In this document: positions 35,692 to 44,796 of the stretch, in pieces | Numbering within the stretch: the first letter of the stretch is position 1 | How the letters are laid out: each line of letters opens with the position of its first letter | Translations under genes and position numbers: made by a program | DNA from: a bacterium | Lineage (GTDB): Bacteria; Pseudomonadota; Alphaproteobacteria; Micavibrionales; UBA2020 | Length of the DNA: 64,000 nucleotides | Direction: 5' to 3' | NCBI GenBank assembly: GCA_029945425.1 | Contig: JAQSDV010000001.1 | Location: 248,001 to 312,000, forward strand | The notes under the pieces: generated by a model | Database searches by the model: none | The model's input: only the letters and a program-made list of their open reading frames with translations | What the model was told of the DNA's origin: nothing

Positions 35692-36622
35692 ACTGAAACC
35701 CCCGCAGCAGCTGGCCGTCATCGCGCTGGGCGGCGCGGCCTGCCTGACGTCGCTGGTGACGTCGCCCGTTGCGCTGTTGCTGGGTGCCGCGATTGCGCTT
35801 GCCGCCGGTAATCCGGAGGAAGAAAAAACCAAGCGTTTTTCCAAGCTGTTCCTGAGCATCGCCGTCGTCGGCCTTGGCGCGGGCATGGATCTGAACGTGA
35901 TTGCGAAGGTCGGCGCGGCGGGCGTCGGTTACACCTTTATCGGCCTTGCGCTGACGATGGCGGCGGGGTTTTTGCTGGCGCGGCTGTTCAAAACGGAGCG
36001 TGACACCGGCATCCTGATCACCGTCGGCACCGCCATCTGCGGCGGCAGCGCGATTGCGGCGGTCGCCCCCGCGATAGATGCCAAGGCGAAATCCATTTCG
36101 GTTGCAATGGGCACGGTGTTCCTGCTGAACGCCTTCGCGCTCATCGCCTTCCCCTTTATCGGCCATCTGCTGCAGATGACGGAACATCAATTCGGATTGT
36201 GGGCGGCGCTGGCGATCCATGACACCAGTTCGGTCGTGGGCGCCACGATGCAATACGGGGCGGAGGCGTTGCAGACCGGCACGACCGTGAAGCTCGCGCG
36301 CGCGCTTTGGATTTTGCCGGTGTCGCTGCTGGCGGGTTATATTTTTGCAGGAAAAGGCAAGCGGAAATTCCCTTGGTTCATCCTGGGCTTTATCCTCATG
36401 GCCGCAATTTTCTCGGCGCTGCCGCATCTGCATTTCGTGGCGGAGATTATCGTCGCCTTTTCCAAACGCCTGCTGGTGGTGACGCTGTTCCTGATCGGCC
36501 TTTCGCTCACGCGCGAAACGCTGAAGGCGGCGGGCGCGGGTGCGTTCCTGCTGGGGGTTTGCCTGTGGGTGCTATCTGCATCGGGGTCGCTGGCGGCCAT
36601 CCTGCTGGGCTATATTCATTAA
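35684..36622 (+). CDS. UPF0324 (YeiH) family membrane protein
   Basis: The ATG at 35684 lies inside the end of the SET gene, giving 312 residues with about nine to ten membrane helices. The family signature is clear: VGLGAGMDLN, GTAICGGSAIAAVAP and AIHDTSSVVGATMQYG. The family is annotated as putative sulfate exporters; evidence for the substrate is thin. Overlap with the SET-domain gene suggests coupled translation. Confidence 0.85.
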   Translation: MIKLKPPQQLAVIALGGAACLTSLVTSPVALLLGAAIALAAGNPEEEKTKRFSKLFLSIAVVGLGAGMDLNVIAKVGAAGVGYTFIGLALTMAAGFLLARLFKTERDTGILITVGTAICGGSAIAAVAPAIDAKAKSISVAMGTVFLLNAFALIAFPFIGHLLQMTEHQFGLWAALAIHDTSSVVGATMQYGAEALQTGTTVKLARALWILPVSLLAGYIFAGKGKRKFPWFILGFILMAAIFSALPHLHFVAEIIVAFSKRLLVVTLFLIGLSLTRETLKAAGAGAFLLGVCLWVLSASGSLAAILLGYIH

Positions 36623-36700
36623 CATAACACCGAATTGCGCGCACCTCCCGCTTCTGGTAAAGTGGCGGCACGCATTTTTTAACGGGGACGTAAGCAGCGC

Positions 36701-37744
36701 ATGGGCAAACTGTGGCGGCGCGCGAAGCAGGACGAAGTGATCGCCAACGGGCTGATGCCCGTCGATCTCGATGCCTTGCGGATCGAAAAACCCTCCGTCA
36801 TTTTCCTGACCGGATTTTTCACCTATGACGACGCGCCCCAGCATATCCGCGCGGCGTTCAAGGGCATCAACGAGCTGACCAACGCAACCGCACAGGGCAA
36901 GGCCGCCGAGACATATGTATGGTCGCATGCGGGGATGAAGGAAATTTTCAATCTCGCCGCCTATGACGCGATGCCGCGCCACCGCACCTCCGAAAACGGA
37001 TACGACCTGTCGCGCGGCGTCATCATGCCGCTGGTCGCCAAAGATTTCAAAATGGACGCGCAGGGCAATGTCACTGGAACGCCGCTGCCGCTGGACGAAG
37101 CAAAGAAAAACTTACGTAACGTCACCTTCTTTGCCTATAGCGCCGGCACGATCACGGCGCAGGAATGTTTCAACGCCTCCGTCAAAATGATGAAGCAGGT
37201 CGGTTATAGCGACAAGGACGCACGCGAGGTGCTGCACGAAGTGGCGCTTGTCAGCGTCGGTGTGATGTCGCGGCCGGGGGCGGAGAAAAACCGCTTCACG
37301 ACATTATACCTCGAAGCCACCAACGACCGCATCGTGAGCATGAAGAACCGCATGTGGACGCCCCTGCGCGCCGTATTCGACTGGTTCGCGAAAAAGCTGA
37401 AGATCAAGACGCTGTCCCCCAACAGCGCGATCATCACCGGCCCTGTCAAAAAGCAGGACAAGGAAACGCGGATGCAGGACGGCAAGCCCGTGCAAAAAGA
37501 AATCAAGGGCATGCTGCCCAAATGGTTCCCGTTCAAGAGCAACCACGAATTGCCGCGCTATGTGACCGAGGACGAAGGCGTCAGCCCCTTTGCGCGCATC
37601 GTTCAATACAGCCTTGGCAACGCGGTCGCCCGCGAAAAATTATTGAACCCGCTTGAATTGCTGCCCCCGCCGGAAGGAACGCCGCAGGCGGAAGCCGATG
37701 CCTATCGCGCAAAAATCGCGAATGCGGTGAACAAGCCGAAATAA
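36701..37744 (+). CDS. Serine-hydrolase-like protein, 'MGKLW' family, copy 2
   Basis: The 347-residue protein starts at 36701 and aligns end to end with the protein at 9384-10496. Both begin MGKLW and share a VWSH/AWSH block, FNLAAY, GNVTGTPLP versus NNVTGTPLP, and an elbow serine at residue 147. Here the elbow reads FFAYSAG instead of LFGYSAG, so the first Gly of GxSxG is replaced by Ala. No signal peptide is seen. Function is unknown; a cytoplasmic esterase or lipase-like role is only suggested by the fold. Confidence 0.65.
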   Translation: MGKLWRRAKQDEVIANGLMPVDLDALRIEKPSVIFLTGFFTYDDAPQHIRAAFKGINELTNATAQGKAAETYVWSHAGMKEIFNLAAYDAMPRHRTSENGYDLSRGVIMPLVAKDFKMDAQGNVTGTPLPLDEAKKNLRNVTFFAYSAGTITAQECFNASVKMMKQVGYSDKDAREVLHEVALVSVGVMSRPGAEKNRFTTLYLEATNDRIVSMKNRMWTPLRAVFDWFAKKLKIKTLSPNSAIITGPVKKQDKETRMQDGKPVQKEIKGMLPKWFPFKSNHELPRYVTEDEGVSPFARIVQYSLGNAVAREKLLNPLELLPPPEGTPQAEADAYRAKIANAVNKPK

Positions 37745-37817
37745 TCCGGTTTTGATTGTGCGGCAACGCGGATTTCACTAAACTTTGCGGCATAATAGTA
37801 CCTTAAAGGGACGAATC

Positions 37818-39245
37818 ATGCGCGTTTACAAAATCCTGACCGCCCTGCTGACGGCCCTGCTGACGGCCATAATTTGTGGCGTTGCTGCACCCGCCTACGC
37901 TGCGGAATCCGCGCTGGATTTTACGCGGCACTGGGCGGGCTATGCCTGCCTTGCGCTGTTCGGCCTCGCCTATTCGCTTGTGATCTTCGAAGAAAACATC
38001 CATCTGCGTAAATCGAAACCCGTGATGCTGTTCGCGGGGCTGATCTGGATGCTGGTCGCATTCTGCTATGGACAGGCCGGCAGGGACGACGAGGTCGCGC
38101 CGCTGTTGCGCCACAACCTGCTGGAATTTGCCGAGCTGATGCTGTTCCTGATGGCGGCGATGTCATATATCAACACGCTGGACGAACGCAACGTGTTTGC
38201 CGCGCTGCGGGCGAAGCTGGTGGCGGCGAAATTGTCGTTGCGCCAGATTTACTGGGTGACGGGTCTGCTGGCGTTTTTTATCTCCCCCTTTGCCGACAAC
38301 CTGACGACGGCGCTTGTCATGGGCGCGGTGGTACTGGCGATCGGTCAGGGGCAGCCGAAATTCATCGTCGTTTCCTGCATCAACGTGGTGGTCGCCGCCA
38401 ATGCAGGCGGCGCGTTCAGCCCCTTCGGCGACATTACAACGCTGATGGTCTGGCAAAAGGGATTGGTGGAATTCCGCGAATTTTTCGCGCTGTTCATCCC
38501 CTCCGTCATCAGCTGGGTTATCCCTGCCCTCGCCATGTCCTTTGCAATCCCCAGGGCAAAGCCCGCCGCGCCCGAGCAGAAAGAAAAAATCAAGCCGGGC
38601 GGGCTTGTGGTGATCGGATTGTTCCTGTTCACCGTCTTCATGACCGTGATGCTCCATCATGAACTGCACCTGCCGCCCTTCCTTGGCATGATGACGGGGC
38701 TGGGACTGCTGAAAATCTACGGGCATTTCATCGAAATCCGCGAACGCCGCGATTTCGACCGCCTGCCCGTGCTGGCGCATATCCCGAATTACAAACCGGC
38801 GCGCAAGCCATTTGATATTTTTGTGAGCCTGAAGCGCGTGGAATGGGACACGCTGCTGTTTTTTTACGGTGTCATGCTCTGCGTCGGCGGGCTGGGCGCG
38901 ATGGGTTACCTGTCGCTGATGTCGAAATATCTTTATATCGACTTGGGCCCGACGACCGCCAACGTGCTGGTCGGCCTGCTGTCGGCGATCATCGACAATA
39001 TCCCCATCATGTTCGCCGTGCTGACGATGGAACCCGATATCACCCATAACCAGTGGCTGCTGGTGACGCTGACGGCGGGTATCGGCGGGTCGCTGCTGTC
39101 CATCGGGTCCGCGGCGGGGGTGGCGCTGATGGGTCAGGCGCGCGGCACCTACACCTTCTTCGCGCACCTGAAATGGACATGGGCGATTGCGCTGGGTTAT
39201 GCCGCCGCCATTTACGCGCATATCTGGCTGAACGGGCTGAACTGA
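37818..39245 (+). CDS. nhaD: NhaD-type Na+/H+ antiporter
   Basis: The ATG at 37818 follows AAAGGGACG. The 475-residue protein has an N-terminal signal-like helix and about a dozen membrane segments. It shows NhaD motifs: ISPFADNLTTALVMGAV, NAGGAFSPFGDITTLMVW and SAIIDNIPIMFAVL, containing the conserved acidic and Asn residues. It exchanges Na+ (and Li+) for protons at alkaline pH. It overlaps the next antiporter gene by one base (TGATG), forming a two-antiporter operon. Confidence 0.9.
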   Translation: MRVYKILTALLTALLTAIICGVAAPAYAAESALDFTRHWAGYACLALFGLAYSLVIFEENIHLRKSKPVMLFAGLIWMLVAFCYGQAGRDDEVAPLLRHNLLEFAELMLFLMAAMSYINTLDERNVFAALRAKLVAAKLSLRQIYWVTGLLAFFISPFADNLTTALVMGAVVLAIGQGQPKFIVVSCINVVVAANAGGAFSPFGDITTLMVWQKGLVEFREFFALFIPSVISWVIPALAMSFAIPRAKPAAPEQKEKIKPGGLVVIGLFLFTVFMTVMLHHELHLPPFLGMMTGLGLLKIYGHFIEIRERRDFDRLPVLAHIPNYKPARKPFDIFVSLKRVEWDTLLFFYGVMLCVGGLGAMGYLSLMSKYLYIDLGPTTANVLVGLLSAIIDNIPIMFAVLTMEPDITHNQWLLVTLTAGIGGSLLSIGSAAGVALMGQARGTYTFFAHLKWTWAIALGYAAAIYAHIWLNGLN

Positions 39246-40447
39246 TGGATACCATCATCCAGAAAATCGAATTCCTGCTGCTGATCGCCGCTGTCGTTGC
39301 GATGGTTGCGCGCAAACTGCGCCTGCCCTACAGCGTGGGTCTGGTACTGGCGGGTATCGGGCTGACATTTGTTCACCCCTTCAACCTGCCGATCACAAAG
39401 GAATTGATTTTCACCGTGCTGCTGCCGCCGCTGATTTTCGAGGCCGCGCTGTTTATTCCGTGGAAAGAACTTAAAAAGGATATGCCCGTCCTGCTGCCCT
39501 TCGTCACCGTCGGGCTGTTGCTGTCGGCGGGGCTGACGGCGCTCGGCATGCATTACCTTGCGGGCTGGCCGATGGCGGCGGCGGGCGTGTTCGGTATCCT
39601 GATCGCCGCAACCGACCCTGTCTCCGTGATTGCGACATTCAAGGAAGCGGGCGTGCATGGCCGCCTGCGCCTGCTGGTGGAGGCGGAAAGCCTGTTGAAC
39701 GACGGCACGGCGGCGGTCGCTTTCGTGATTGCGCTGGCGCTGGCGACCGGCGCGCAGGCGATGGGCGCGGGCGACATTGCCTTCACGATTTTCAAGACCG
39801 TCTTCGGCGGCATCGCGGTCGGCGCGATTGTTGCGGGGTCTGTTCTGTTCATCGCGGGCAAGACCGAAGATCACCTGGTTGAAATCAGCCTGACCACCAT
39901 CATCGCCTATGCATCGTTTTTGCTGGCCGAGCATTTCCATTTTTCGGGCGTGCTGTCCTGCCTTACCGCCGGATTGCTGACAGGGAATTTCGGCTATCTG
40001 GGCGCAATATCGGACAAGGGGCGCGAGGCGGTCACGAATTTCTGGGAATATGCGGCGTTTGTTGCCAATTCGCTTATCTTCATCCTGATCGGCGTGCATG
40101 AAACGCAGCAGAATTTCGGCCCCGTGCTGGGTGCCGCCGTGCTGGCCATCCTGCTCGTCACGCTGGGGCGCGCGGTTGCGATTTACCCCTTCGCCGCGCT
40201 GTTTTCAAAATCAAAACTGAAAATCAGCATGAAGCACCAGCATGTGTTGTTCTGGGGCGGCCTGCGCGGCGCGCTGGCGCTCGGCCTCGCGCTGGGATTG
40301 CCCGAAGAAATGCCGATGCGCAACGAAATCATCACGGTCACCTTCAGCGTCGTCGCGTTCTCGGTCTTCGTGCAGGGACTGACCATGACGCCGCTGCTCC
40401 GCCACTTCGGCGAAATCCCGAAGCGCGGCAAAAAGCAGAAGCATTAA
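39245..40447 (+). CDS. NhaP-type (CPA1) Na+/H+ antiporter
   Basis: The 400-residue protein has about 12 membrane helices with the CPA1 signatures LLPPLIFEAAL, AATDPVSVIATFKE and LLNDGTAAVAF, including the ion-binding ND pair. A segment WGGLRGALALGLAL lies near the end. It exchanges Na+ or K+ for H+. Translation is coupled to nhaD. A C-terminal Lys-rich tail (KRGKKQKH) replaces the larger regulatory domains found in some members. Confidence 0.9.
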   Translation: MDTIIQKIEFLLLIAAVVAMVARKLRLPYSVGLVLAGIGLTFVHPFNLPITKELIFTVLLPPLIFEAALFIPWKELKKDMPVLLPFVTVGLLLSAGLTALGMHYLAGWPMAAAGVFGILIAATDPVSVIATFKEAGVHGRLRLLVEAESLLNDGTAAVAFVIALALATGAQAMGAGDIAFTIFKTVFGGIAVGAIVAGSVLFIAGKTEDHLVEISLTTIIAYASFLLAEHFHFSGVLSCLTAGLLTGNFGYLGAISDKGREAVTNFWEYAAFVANSLIFILIGVHETQQNFGPVLGAAVLAILLVTLGRAVAIYPFAALFSKSKLKISMKHQHVLFWGGLRGALALGLALGLPEEMPMRNEIITVTFSVVAFSVFVQGLTMTPLLRHFGEIPKRGKKQKH

Positions 40448-40453
40448 GCGGAA

Positions 40454-40906
40454 TTAAACCAGCTCGCCGTCCTGCCAGAAATCGCCGTAGCGGACGGGCA
40501 GCAACTCGACGGTCGGGGTTTTGTACAGCTTGTCGGATTTCGGGTCGCGGAGGATGGCATGGCCCTTGGCGACGAAATCGACGATCACTTCGCGGCAGCG
40601 GCCGCAGGGCGGAATGACCTTGGGCTCGAAACCCGGGCGGTGATAGACGGCGACGATGGCGGTGATCGTGCGGCCTTCGCGGCGGTTGGCTTCGTTAATG
40701 GCAAAGGGTTCGGCGCACATCGAAATGCTGCCCACATCGGTCATCAGGTTGACGCCCGTGACGATATCGCCGTTATCGAGGCGCGCGGCGGCGGCGACCA
40801 GCGGCGGAATTTTTTCGTTATAGATTTGCAGCACAGGTTTCTTGGCGGCATCGCATGCGGCCTTGACGAGTTCCTGATCTTGCGCGTTTAAGTCGAGTTT
40901 TTGCAT
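40454..40906 (-). CDS. Cytidine deaminase-family protein
   Basis: The 150-residue protein carries the zinc-deaminase motifs CAEPFAI (Cys and catalytic Glu) and IPPCGRCREVI (two zinc Cys). Free-nucleoside cytidine deaminases have this length and layout; blasticidin-S deaminases are close relatives, so the substrate is probable rather than proven. A GGGTAAAT-type ribosome-binding site precedes ATG 40906. It lies 50 bp downstream of prmB on the same strand. Confidence 0.8.
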   Translation of the reverse strand: MQKLDLNAQDQELVKAACDAAKKPVLQIYNEKIPPLVAAAARLDNGDIVTGVNLMTDVGSISMCAEPFAINEANRREGRTITAIVAVYHRPGFEPKVIPPCGRCREVIVDFVAKGHAILRDPKSDKLYKTPTVELLPVRYGDFWQDGELV

Positions 40907-40956
40907 ATTTACCCTGCCCTTTTATATATTAGGGCATTTTCTAAAAAGGAAAAGGC

Positions 40957-41946
40957 CTAAACCAGCTGTTCGCGGGACAGCCAGAACACTTCGCCTTCGC
41001 TGTTTTCGGTATCCAGCCACAGGAATGCGATTTCCGGATATGCCGCCTCCAGCAGATCGCGGCCATAGCCGATTTCGCAGATGATATGGCCGCCCTCGTT
41101 CAGGTGGTTGGGTGCTTCCTTCAGGATGCGGTGCGTGATATCGAGGCCGTCATTGCCGGAGCCCAGCGCCATTTGCGGCTCATGATAATATTCAGGCGGC
41201 ATTCCTTCCATCAATTCCGCATCGACATAGGGCGGGTTGGTGATGATGAAATCGTATTTCTTGCCCTTCAGCGGCGCGAACAGGTCGCCGTTAAACAAAT
41301 GCAGGCGGTCGCGATGGTCGGATGCCGCGACGTTGATCTTCGCGACCTCGAGTGCGTCTTTCGACAGGTCAACCGCATCCACCTCCGCAAACGGGAACAG
41401 GTTGGCCGCCAAAATCGCAAGGCAGCCGGAGCCGCAGCAAAGGTCAAGCACACTTTCGACCGCCGACGGATCCTCGATCAGCGGCAGGCCTTCGTTATTC
41501 GTCACATCGCCGAACAGCAGGTCGGCGATATAGGAGCGCGGCACGATCACGCGTTCATCGACATAGAAAGGCTGCCCCTGCAAATAGGTTTTGTTGAGGA
41601 CATAGGCGAGCGGCTTGCGCGTCGTGATGCGTTTTTCGATGATATCGGCCAGATGCTTCTTTTCCGTCGCCAGCAGTTTCGCGTCGTAATACGGCTCCAG
41701 CTGGTCGATGGGCAGGCGCAGGCCTTCCAGCACCGCAAACACCGCCTCGTCAAACGGCGAAAACGTGCCATGCCCGTAGAACAAATTCGCCCGCTGGAAC
41801 TTGCTGACCGCATAGCGGATGAAATCGCGCACCGTCGACAATTCCTTTACCGCCGCGCGCGCATCCATTTTCGGTGCTGGCAGGGTTTTGGGTTTCGCGG
41901 TTTTCGCGGCTTTGGCTGCGGGTTTGGCTTTTTTCTTGGGGGGCAT
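40957..41946 (-). CDS. prmB: Ribosomal protein L3 glutamine N5-methyltransferase PrmB
   Basis: The 329-residue protein has a basic Ala/Lys/Pro-rich leader (~30 residues), a PrmB-type helical N-domain (AVSKFQRANLFYGHGTFSPF) and an SAM-binding Rossmann domain. The latter shows VLDLCCGSGCLAI and the glutamine-methyltransferase NPPY motif (FIITNPPYVDAELM). PrmB methylates a glutamine of ribosomal protein L3. PrmC and HemK relatives share NPPY, but the FYGHG segment and the long N-domain favour PrmB. Confidence 0.88.
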   Translation of the reverse strand: MPPKKKAKPAAKAAKTAKPKTLPAPKMDARAAVKELSTVRDFIRYAVSKFQRANLFYGHGTFSPFDEAVFAVLEGLRLPIDQLEPYYDAKLLATEKKHLADIIEKRITTRKPLAYVLNKTYLQGQPFYVDERVIVPRSYIADLLFGDVTNNEGLPLIEDPSAVESVLDLCCGSGCLAILAANLFPFAEVDAVDLSKDALEVAKINVAASDHRDRLHLFNGDLFAPLKGKKYDFIITNPPYVDAELMEGMPPEYYHEPQMALGSGNDGLDITHRILKEAPNHLNEGGHIICEIGYGRDLLEAAYPEIAFLWLDTENSEGEVFWLSREQLV

Positions 41947-42141
41947 GGAAATCCGTCCTGAATGCGTTCACGGCGGCCAGTTTACCGTTAAGCCTTTGCG
42001 GGGGCAAATGCTGTTTTTCGGGAAAAAGCCCCTCCCCATGCCCTTGAAATCTTGCAGCTATGGTGGAACTACCCGTGTACCGCAGGAGTTGGGGGTTTCG
42101 AAGGCTGCAACCGGGCAGCCGTTTTTTAATGAGGTAATCAA

Positions 42142-42219
42142 ATGAACCAGGTCATCTATCTTGTCGGTCTCGTCGTCGTCGTCATGGCGATCCTTTCCTT
42201 CGTCGGCATTCACGTTTAA
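42142..42219 (+). CDS. 25-residue single-span membrane peptide
   Basis: ATG 42142, with GAGGTAATCAA upstream, encodes MNQVIYLVGLVVVVMAILSF plus five residues before TAA. It is a single hydrophobic helix. The clean ribosome-binding site and placement 18 bp before the next membrane-protein gene support a real gene. Similar tiny helices are common in alphaproteobacteria; the function is unknown. Confidence 0.65.
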   Translation: MNQVIYLVGLVVVVMAILSFVGIHV

Positions 42220-42237
42220 CCAGAAGGAACAGTCATC

Positions 42238-42816
42238 ATGGCCACCGAAAAAATCATGCTTCCGCAGCATTCATATGTCGAGTGGACGTCGATTGCGGCG
42301 GGCACCATGCTTGCCGTCGCACTGTCACTCGTCATGCTGCAATTCGGCGCAGCAGTCGGCATTGCCGATATTGACAGCATGCGCACCAACGTTCCGAGCC
42401 GCGAACACATGATCTACGGCACCGTTTATGTGCTGTTGATCCAGCTGTTCTCCTTCACCATCGGCGGTTATGTGGCGGGGCGCATGCGCGCACCGATCAC
42501 GGGCAGCCCCATCCACGAACGCGAAGTACGCGACGGCATCCACGGCGTCCTCGTCTGGGCGACCGGCACGGTTGTTGTGGCGATTGCGGCCTATCTTGCC
42601 CACATGAATGTGAGCCAGGCGGATATGGAACTTGCGAAAGACGTCATCCAGGCGCGCCATAAGGCCGCGGTTGTGCTTGCCTTCGCGGCGGGTGCGACTT
42701 CGCTGGTGTCCGGCGTTGCGGCCTTTGTGGCGGCATCGAAGGGCGGCGATCACCGCGACAATACGGTCGATCACAGCCACCAGATTTCTTTCCGCAGCGC
42801 GAAGAAGAAAAAGTAA
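42238..42816 (+). CDS. Four-helix membrane protein of unknown function
   Basis: The 192-residue protein starts at 42238 after AGAAGGAAC. It has four hydrophobic segments, at about residues 17-40, 60-82, 103-120 and 142-162, with the motif FTIGGYVAGRMRAP after the second helix, and a charged Lys-rich C-terminus. It resembles small rhizobial membrane proteins of unknown role. It follows the 25-residue membrane peptide and is closed by a strong terminator. Confidence 0.65.
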   Translation: MATEKIMLPQHSYVEWTSIAAGTMLAVALSLVMLQFGAAVGIADIDSMRTNVPSREHMIYGTVYVLLIQLFSFTIGGYVAGRMRAPITGSPIHEREVRDGIHGVLVWATGTVVVAIAAYLAHMNVSQADMELAKDVIQARHKAAVVLAFAAGATSLVSGVAAFVAASKGGDHRDNTVDHSHQISFRSAKKKK

Positions 42817-42836
42817 GGCTAACGCTTTACGAACCT

Positions 42837-42873
42837 GAAAATGCCGGAGATGACCTCTCCGGCATTTTCTTTT
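42837..42873 (+). terminator. Rho-independent terminator
   Basis: GAAAATGCCGGAGA (42837-42850) pairs perfectly with TCTCCGGCATTTTC (42856-42869) over a 5-base loop, followed by TTTT. It ends the membrane-protein operon, 27 bp before ung. Confidence 0.92.
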
Positions 42874-42899
42874 GGCAATGCCCGCGCTATATTCCGCCC

Positions 42900-43574
42900 A
42901 TGGCAACCGATTCAATCACACTCGATTCCAGCTGGAAGAATATCGTGGGCAGCGAATTCGCGCAGCCCTATATGCTGAAGCTACAGGAATTCCTGAAACA
43001 GGAAAAAGCGGCGGGACATGTCGTGTATCCCGCTGGCAGCGATATTTTCAACGCCCTCAACACCACCCCGTTCGACAAGGTGGAGGTCGTGATACTGGGG
43101 CAGGACCCGTATCACGGGCCGGATCAGGCGCATGGCCTGTCATTCTCCGTCCGCGCGGGCGTGAAAATACCGCCGAGCCTGCGGAACATCTATAAAGAAA
43201 TCGGCGGCACGATGCCAAAGACAGGCGACCTGACCCCGTGGGCGAAACAGGGCGTGCTGCTGCTGAACGCGACACTGACGGTGCAGGCGGAAACCGCCGG
43301 ATCTCATCAGGGACGCGGCTGGGAACAGTTCACCGATGCCGTTATCCGCGCGCTGAATGATCGCGGCGAACATATCGTGTTTATGCTGTGGGGCAGTTAC
43401 GCGCAGAAAAAAGGCGCGTTTATCGACCGCAAAAAACATCTTGTGCTGGAGGCACCGCACCCCTCCCCCCTCTCCGCGCATCGCGGGTTTCTAGGCTGCG
43501 GCCATTTCATCAAGGCAAACGAATACCTGAAACAACATGGCCGCAAACAAATCGACTGGAGCCAGGTTGCATGA
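42900..43574 (+). CDS. ung: Uracil-DNA glycosylase, family 1
   Basis: The 224-residue protein has the complete family-1 motif set: GQDPYHG with catalytic Asp, the LLLNATLTV uracil-binding segment with Asn, and HPSPLSAHRGF with catalytic His and the minor-groove loop. It removes uracil from DNA. The length is normal. The stop overlaps the next start (ATGA), so the ArsC-like gene is translationally coupled. Confidence 0.97.
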   Translation: MATDSITLDSSWKNIVGSEFAQPYMLKLQEFLKQEKAAGHVVYPAGSDIFNALNTTPFDKVEVVILGQDPYHGPDQAHGLSFSVRAGVKIPPSLRNIYKEIGGTMPKTGDLTPWAKQGVLLLNATLTVQAETAGSHQGRGWEQFTDAVIRALNDRGEHIVFMLWGSYAQKKGAFIDRKKHLVLEAPHPSPLSAHRGFLGCGHFIKANEYLKQHGRKQIDWSQVA

Positions 43575-43918
43575 GCAAAATCACCGTCTATGGCATCAAA
43601 AACTGCGACACGATGAAGAAGGCGTTCACCTGGCTGGACAAGCACAAGGTCAATTACGTTTTCCACGACTACAAAAAATCGGGCGCGGATGAAGATGTTC
43701 TGAAACAGGCGATTGCCGAACACGGCTGGGAAAATGTCATCAACCGCAAGGGTACGACATGGCGCGCCCTGCCCGAAAAGGCGCGGGAGATGATGACGGA
43801 AAAAACCGCGATCAAGGCGGCGCTGGATAACCCGTCGCTGGTCAAACGTCCCCTCGTGACCCACAAAAAGGGCGTTTTACTGGGTTTTAACGAGGCTGAA
43901 TTCAGCACCTTGACATAA
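43571..43918 (+). CDS. ArsC/Spx-family (YffB-like) reductase
   Basis: The 115-residue protein begins with a thioredoxin-like strand and single Cys (ITVYGIKNCDTMKKAFTWL), then VNYVFHDYKKSG, WENVINRKGTTWRAL, and VKRPLVTHKKGVLLGF. This matches the YffB branch of the ArsC family, whose members may be glutathione-dependent thiol reductases. True arsenate reductase activity is not implied. It is coupled to ung. Confidence 0.85.
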   Translation: MSKITVYGIKNCDTMKKAFTWLDKHKVNYVFHDYKKSGADEDVLKQAIAEHGWENVINRKGTTWRALPEKAREMMTEKTAIKAALDNPSLVKRPLVTHKKGVLLGFNEAEFSTLT

Positions 43919-43973
43919 TTTCCAGAACCGTTAGTTTGCCTTCCATAATCAATTTTTAATGGAAGCCCGATTC

Positions 43974-44732
43974 ATGCCCGCACCCGTCGCCAAATTCGCC
44001 CTCGAATTCCCCCAAGGCCATATCATCTATGCCGATGCCGGCATTTACTATCGCCCCAACGAAAGCGACACGGGCTACATGGTCTATGGCGACCGCAAAG
44101 AACTGTTCGGCAAACAGGCTGTGACCGTTTCCGCGAACCGCGACACCAACAGCGGCGATTACGCGGTGGTGCATGAATTTAAAAACGATGCACTGATCGA
44201 TGCGCGCCTTGTCCAGCGCAACACCACCATCGACGGCAAGCTGGCGGATGAACAGACGCTCGCCAATATCAATGCCGACCTCGCCGCTGGCGCATTGAAA
44301 TTCCGCCGCCCGCAGGAATTCCGCGCCCCCACCGTCTACAACGTCGCGCAATTTCCCGACGGCCGTTTACTGGTTCAGTTGATGGGCGAAGAACGCCAGC
44401 TGTGGATGGGCAAACCCGGCGAGCTAAAAAAGCTCGAAGCGCAGCAGACGCTGCAAGGCGGCGGCAGCATGTATTACCGCACGGCGGACGGCATACAGGT
44501 CGCCCTGCCCTATGGTTTGGGCGGCCCCGGCCATAACGACATCCCGAAATTCGGCGATGAGGAAATGGTGTACCTGCACACGCGCGGCAATGATGGCGAC
44601 CCTGCCAAATACGGCATCATCTTCCCCGCCCCGCCCGCCTTCCTCGACCCGTTCAGCAAGCCTGCCACGGCTACGCCGCCAACAAATGCGGCGCCGGCGG
44701 CGAATGCGGCGTTCAAGCCGCCGAAACCGTAA
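43974..44732 (+). CDS. Hypothetical protein
   Basis: I start at ATG 43974 (GGAAG about 10 bp upstream), giving 252 residues; ATG 43959 is the alternative. The protein is soluble and beta-rich, with an Ala/Pro-rich tail. It contains no motif I recognise (for example YRPNESDTGYMVYGDRKELF). It precedes the deacylase-like gene by 64 bp on the same strand. Confidence 0.6.
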   Translation: MPAPVAKFALEFPQGHIIYADAGIYYRPNESDTGYMVYGDRKELFGKQAVTVSANRDTNSGDYAVVHEFKNDALIDARLVQRNTTIDGKLADEQTLANINADLAAGALKFRRPQEFRAPTVYNVAQFPDGRLLVQLMGEERQLWMGKPGELKKLEAQQTLQGGGSMYYRTADGIQVALPYGLGGPGHNDIPKFGDEEMVYLHTRGNDGDPAKYGIIFPAPPAFLDPFSKPATATPPTNAAPAANAAFKPPKP

Positions 44733-44796
44733 TTCAGGCTGGCAGGGAGTGTTGTAAAAGGCTTAAACTTGCGAAGTCGAAGCCTTTGAACGAAAG

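Noticed and set aside
43571..43918. True arsenate reductase with an ars operon
   Set aside because: No arsenite pump or ArsR gene is near, and the sequence fits the YffB branch.
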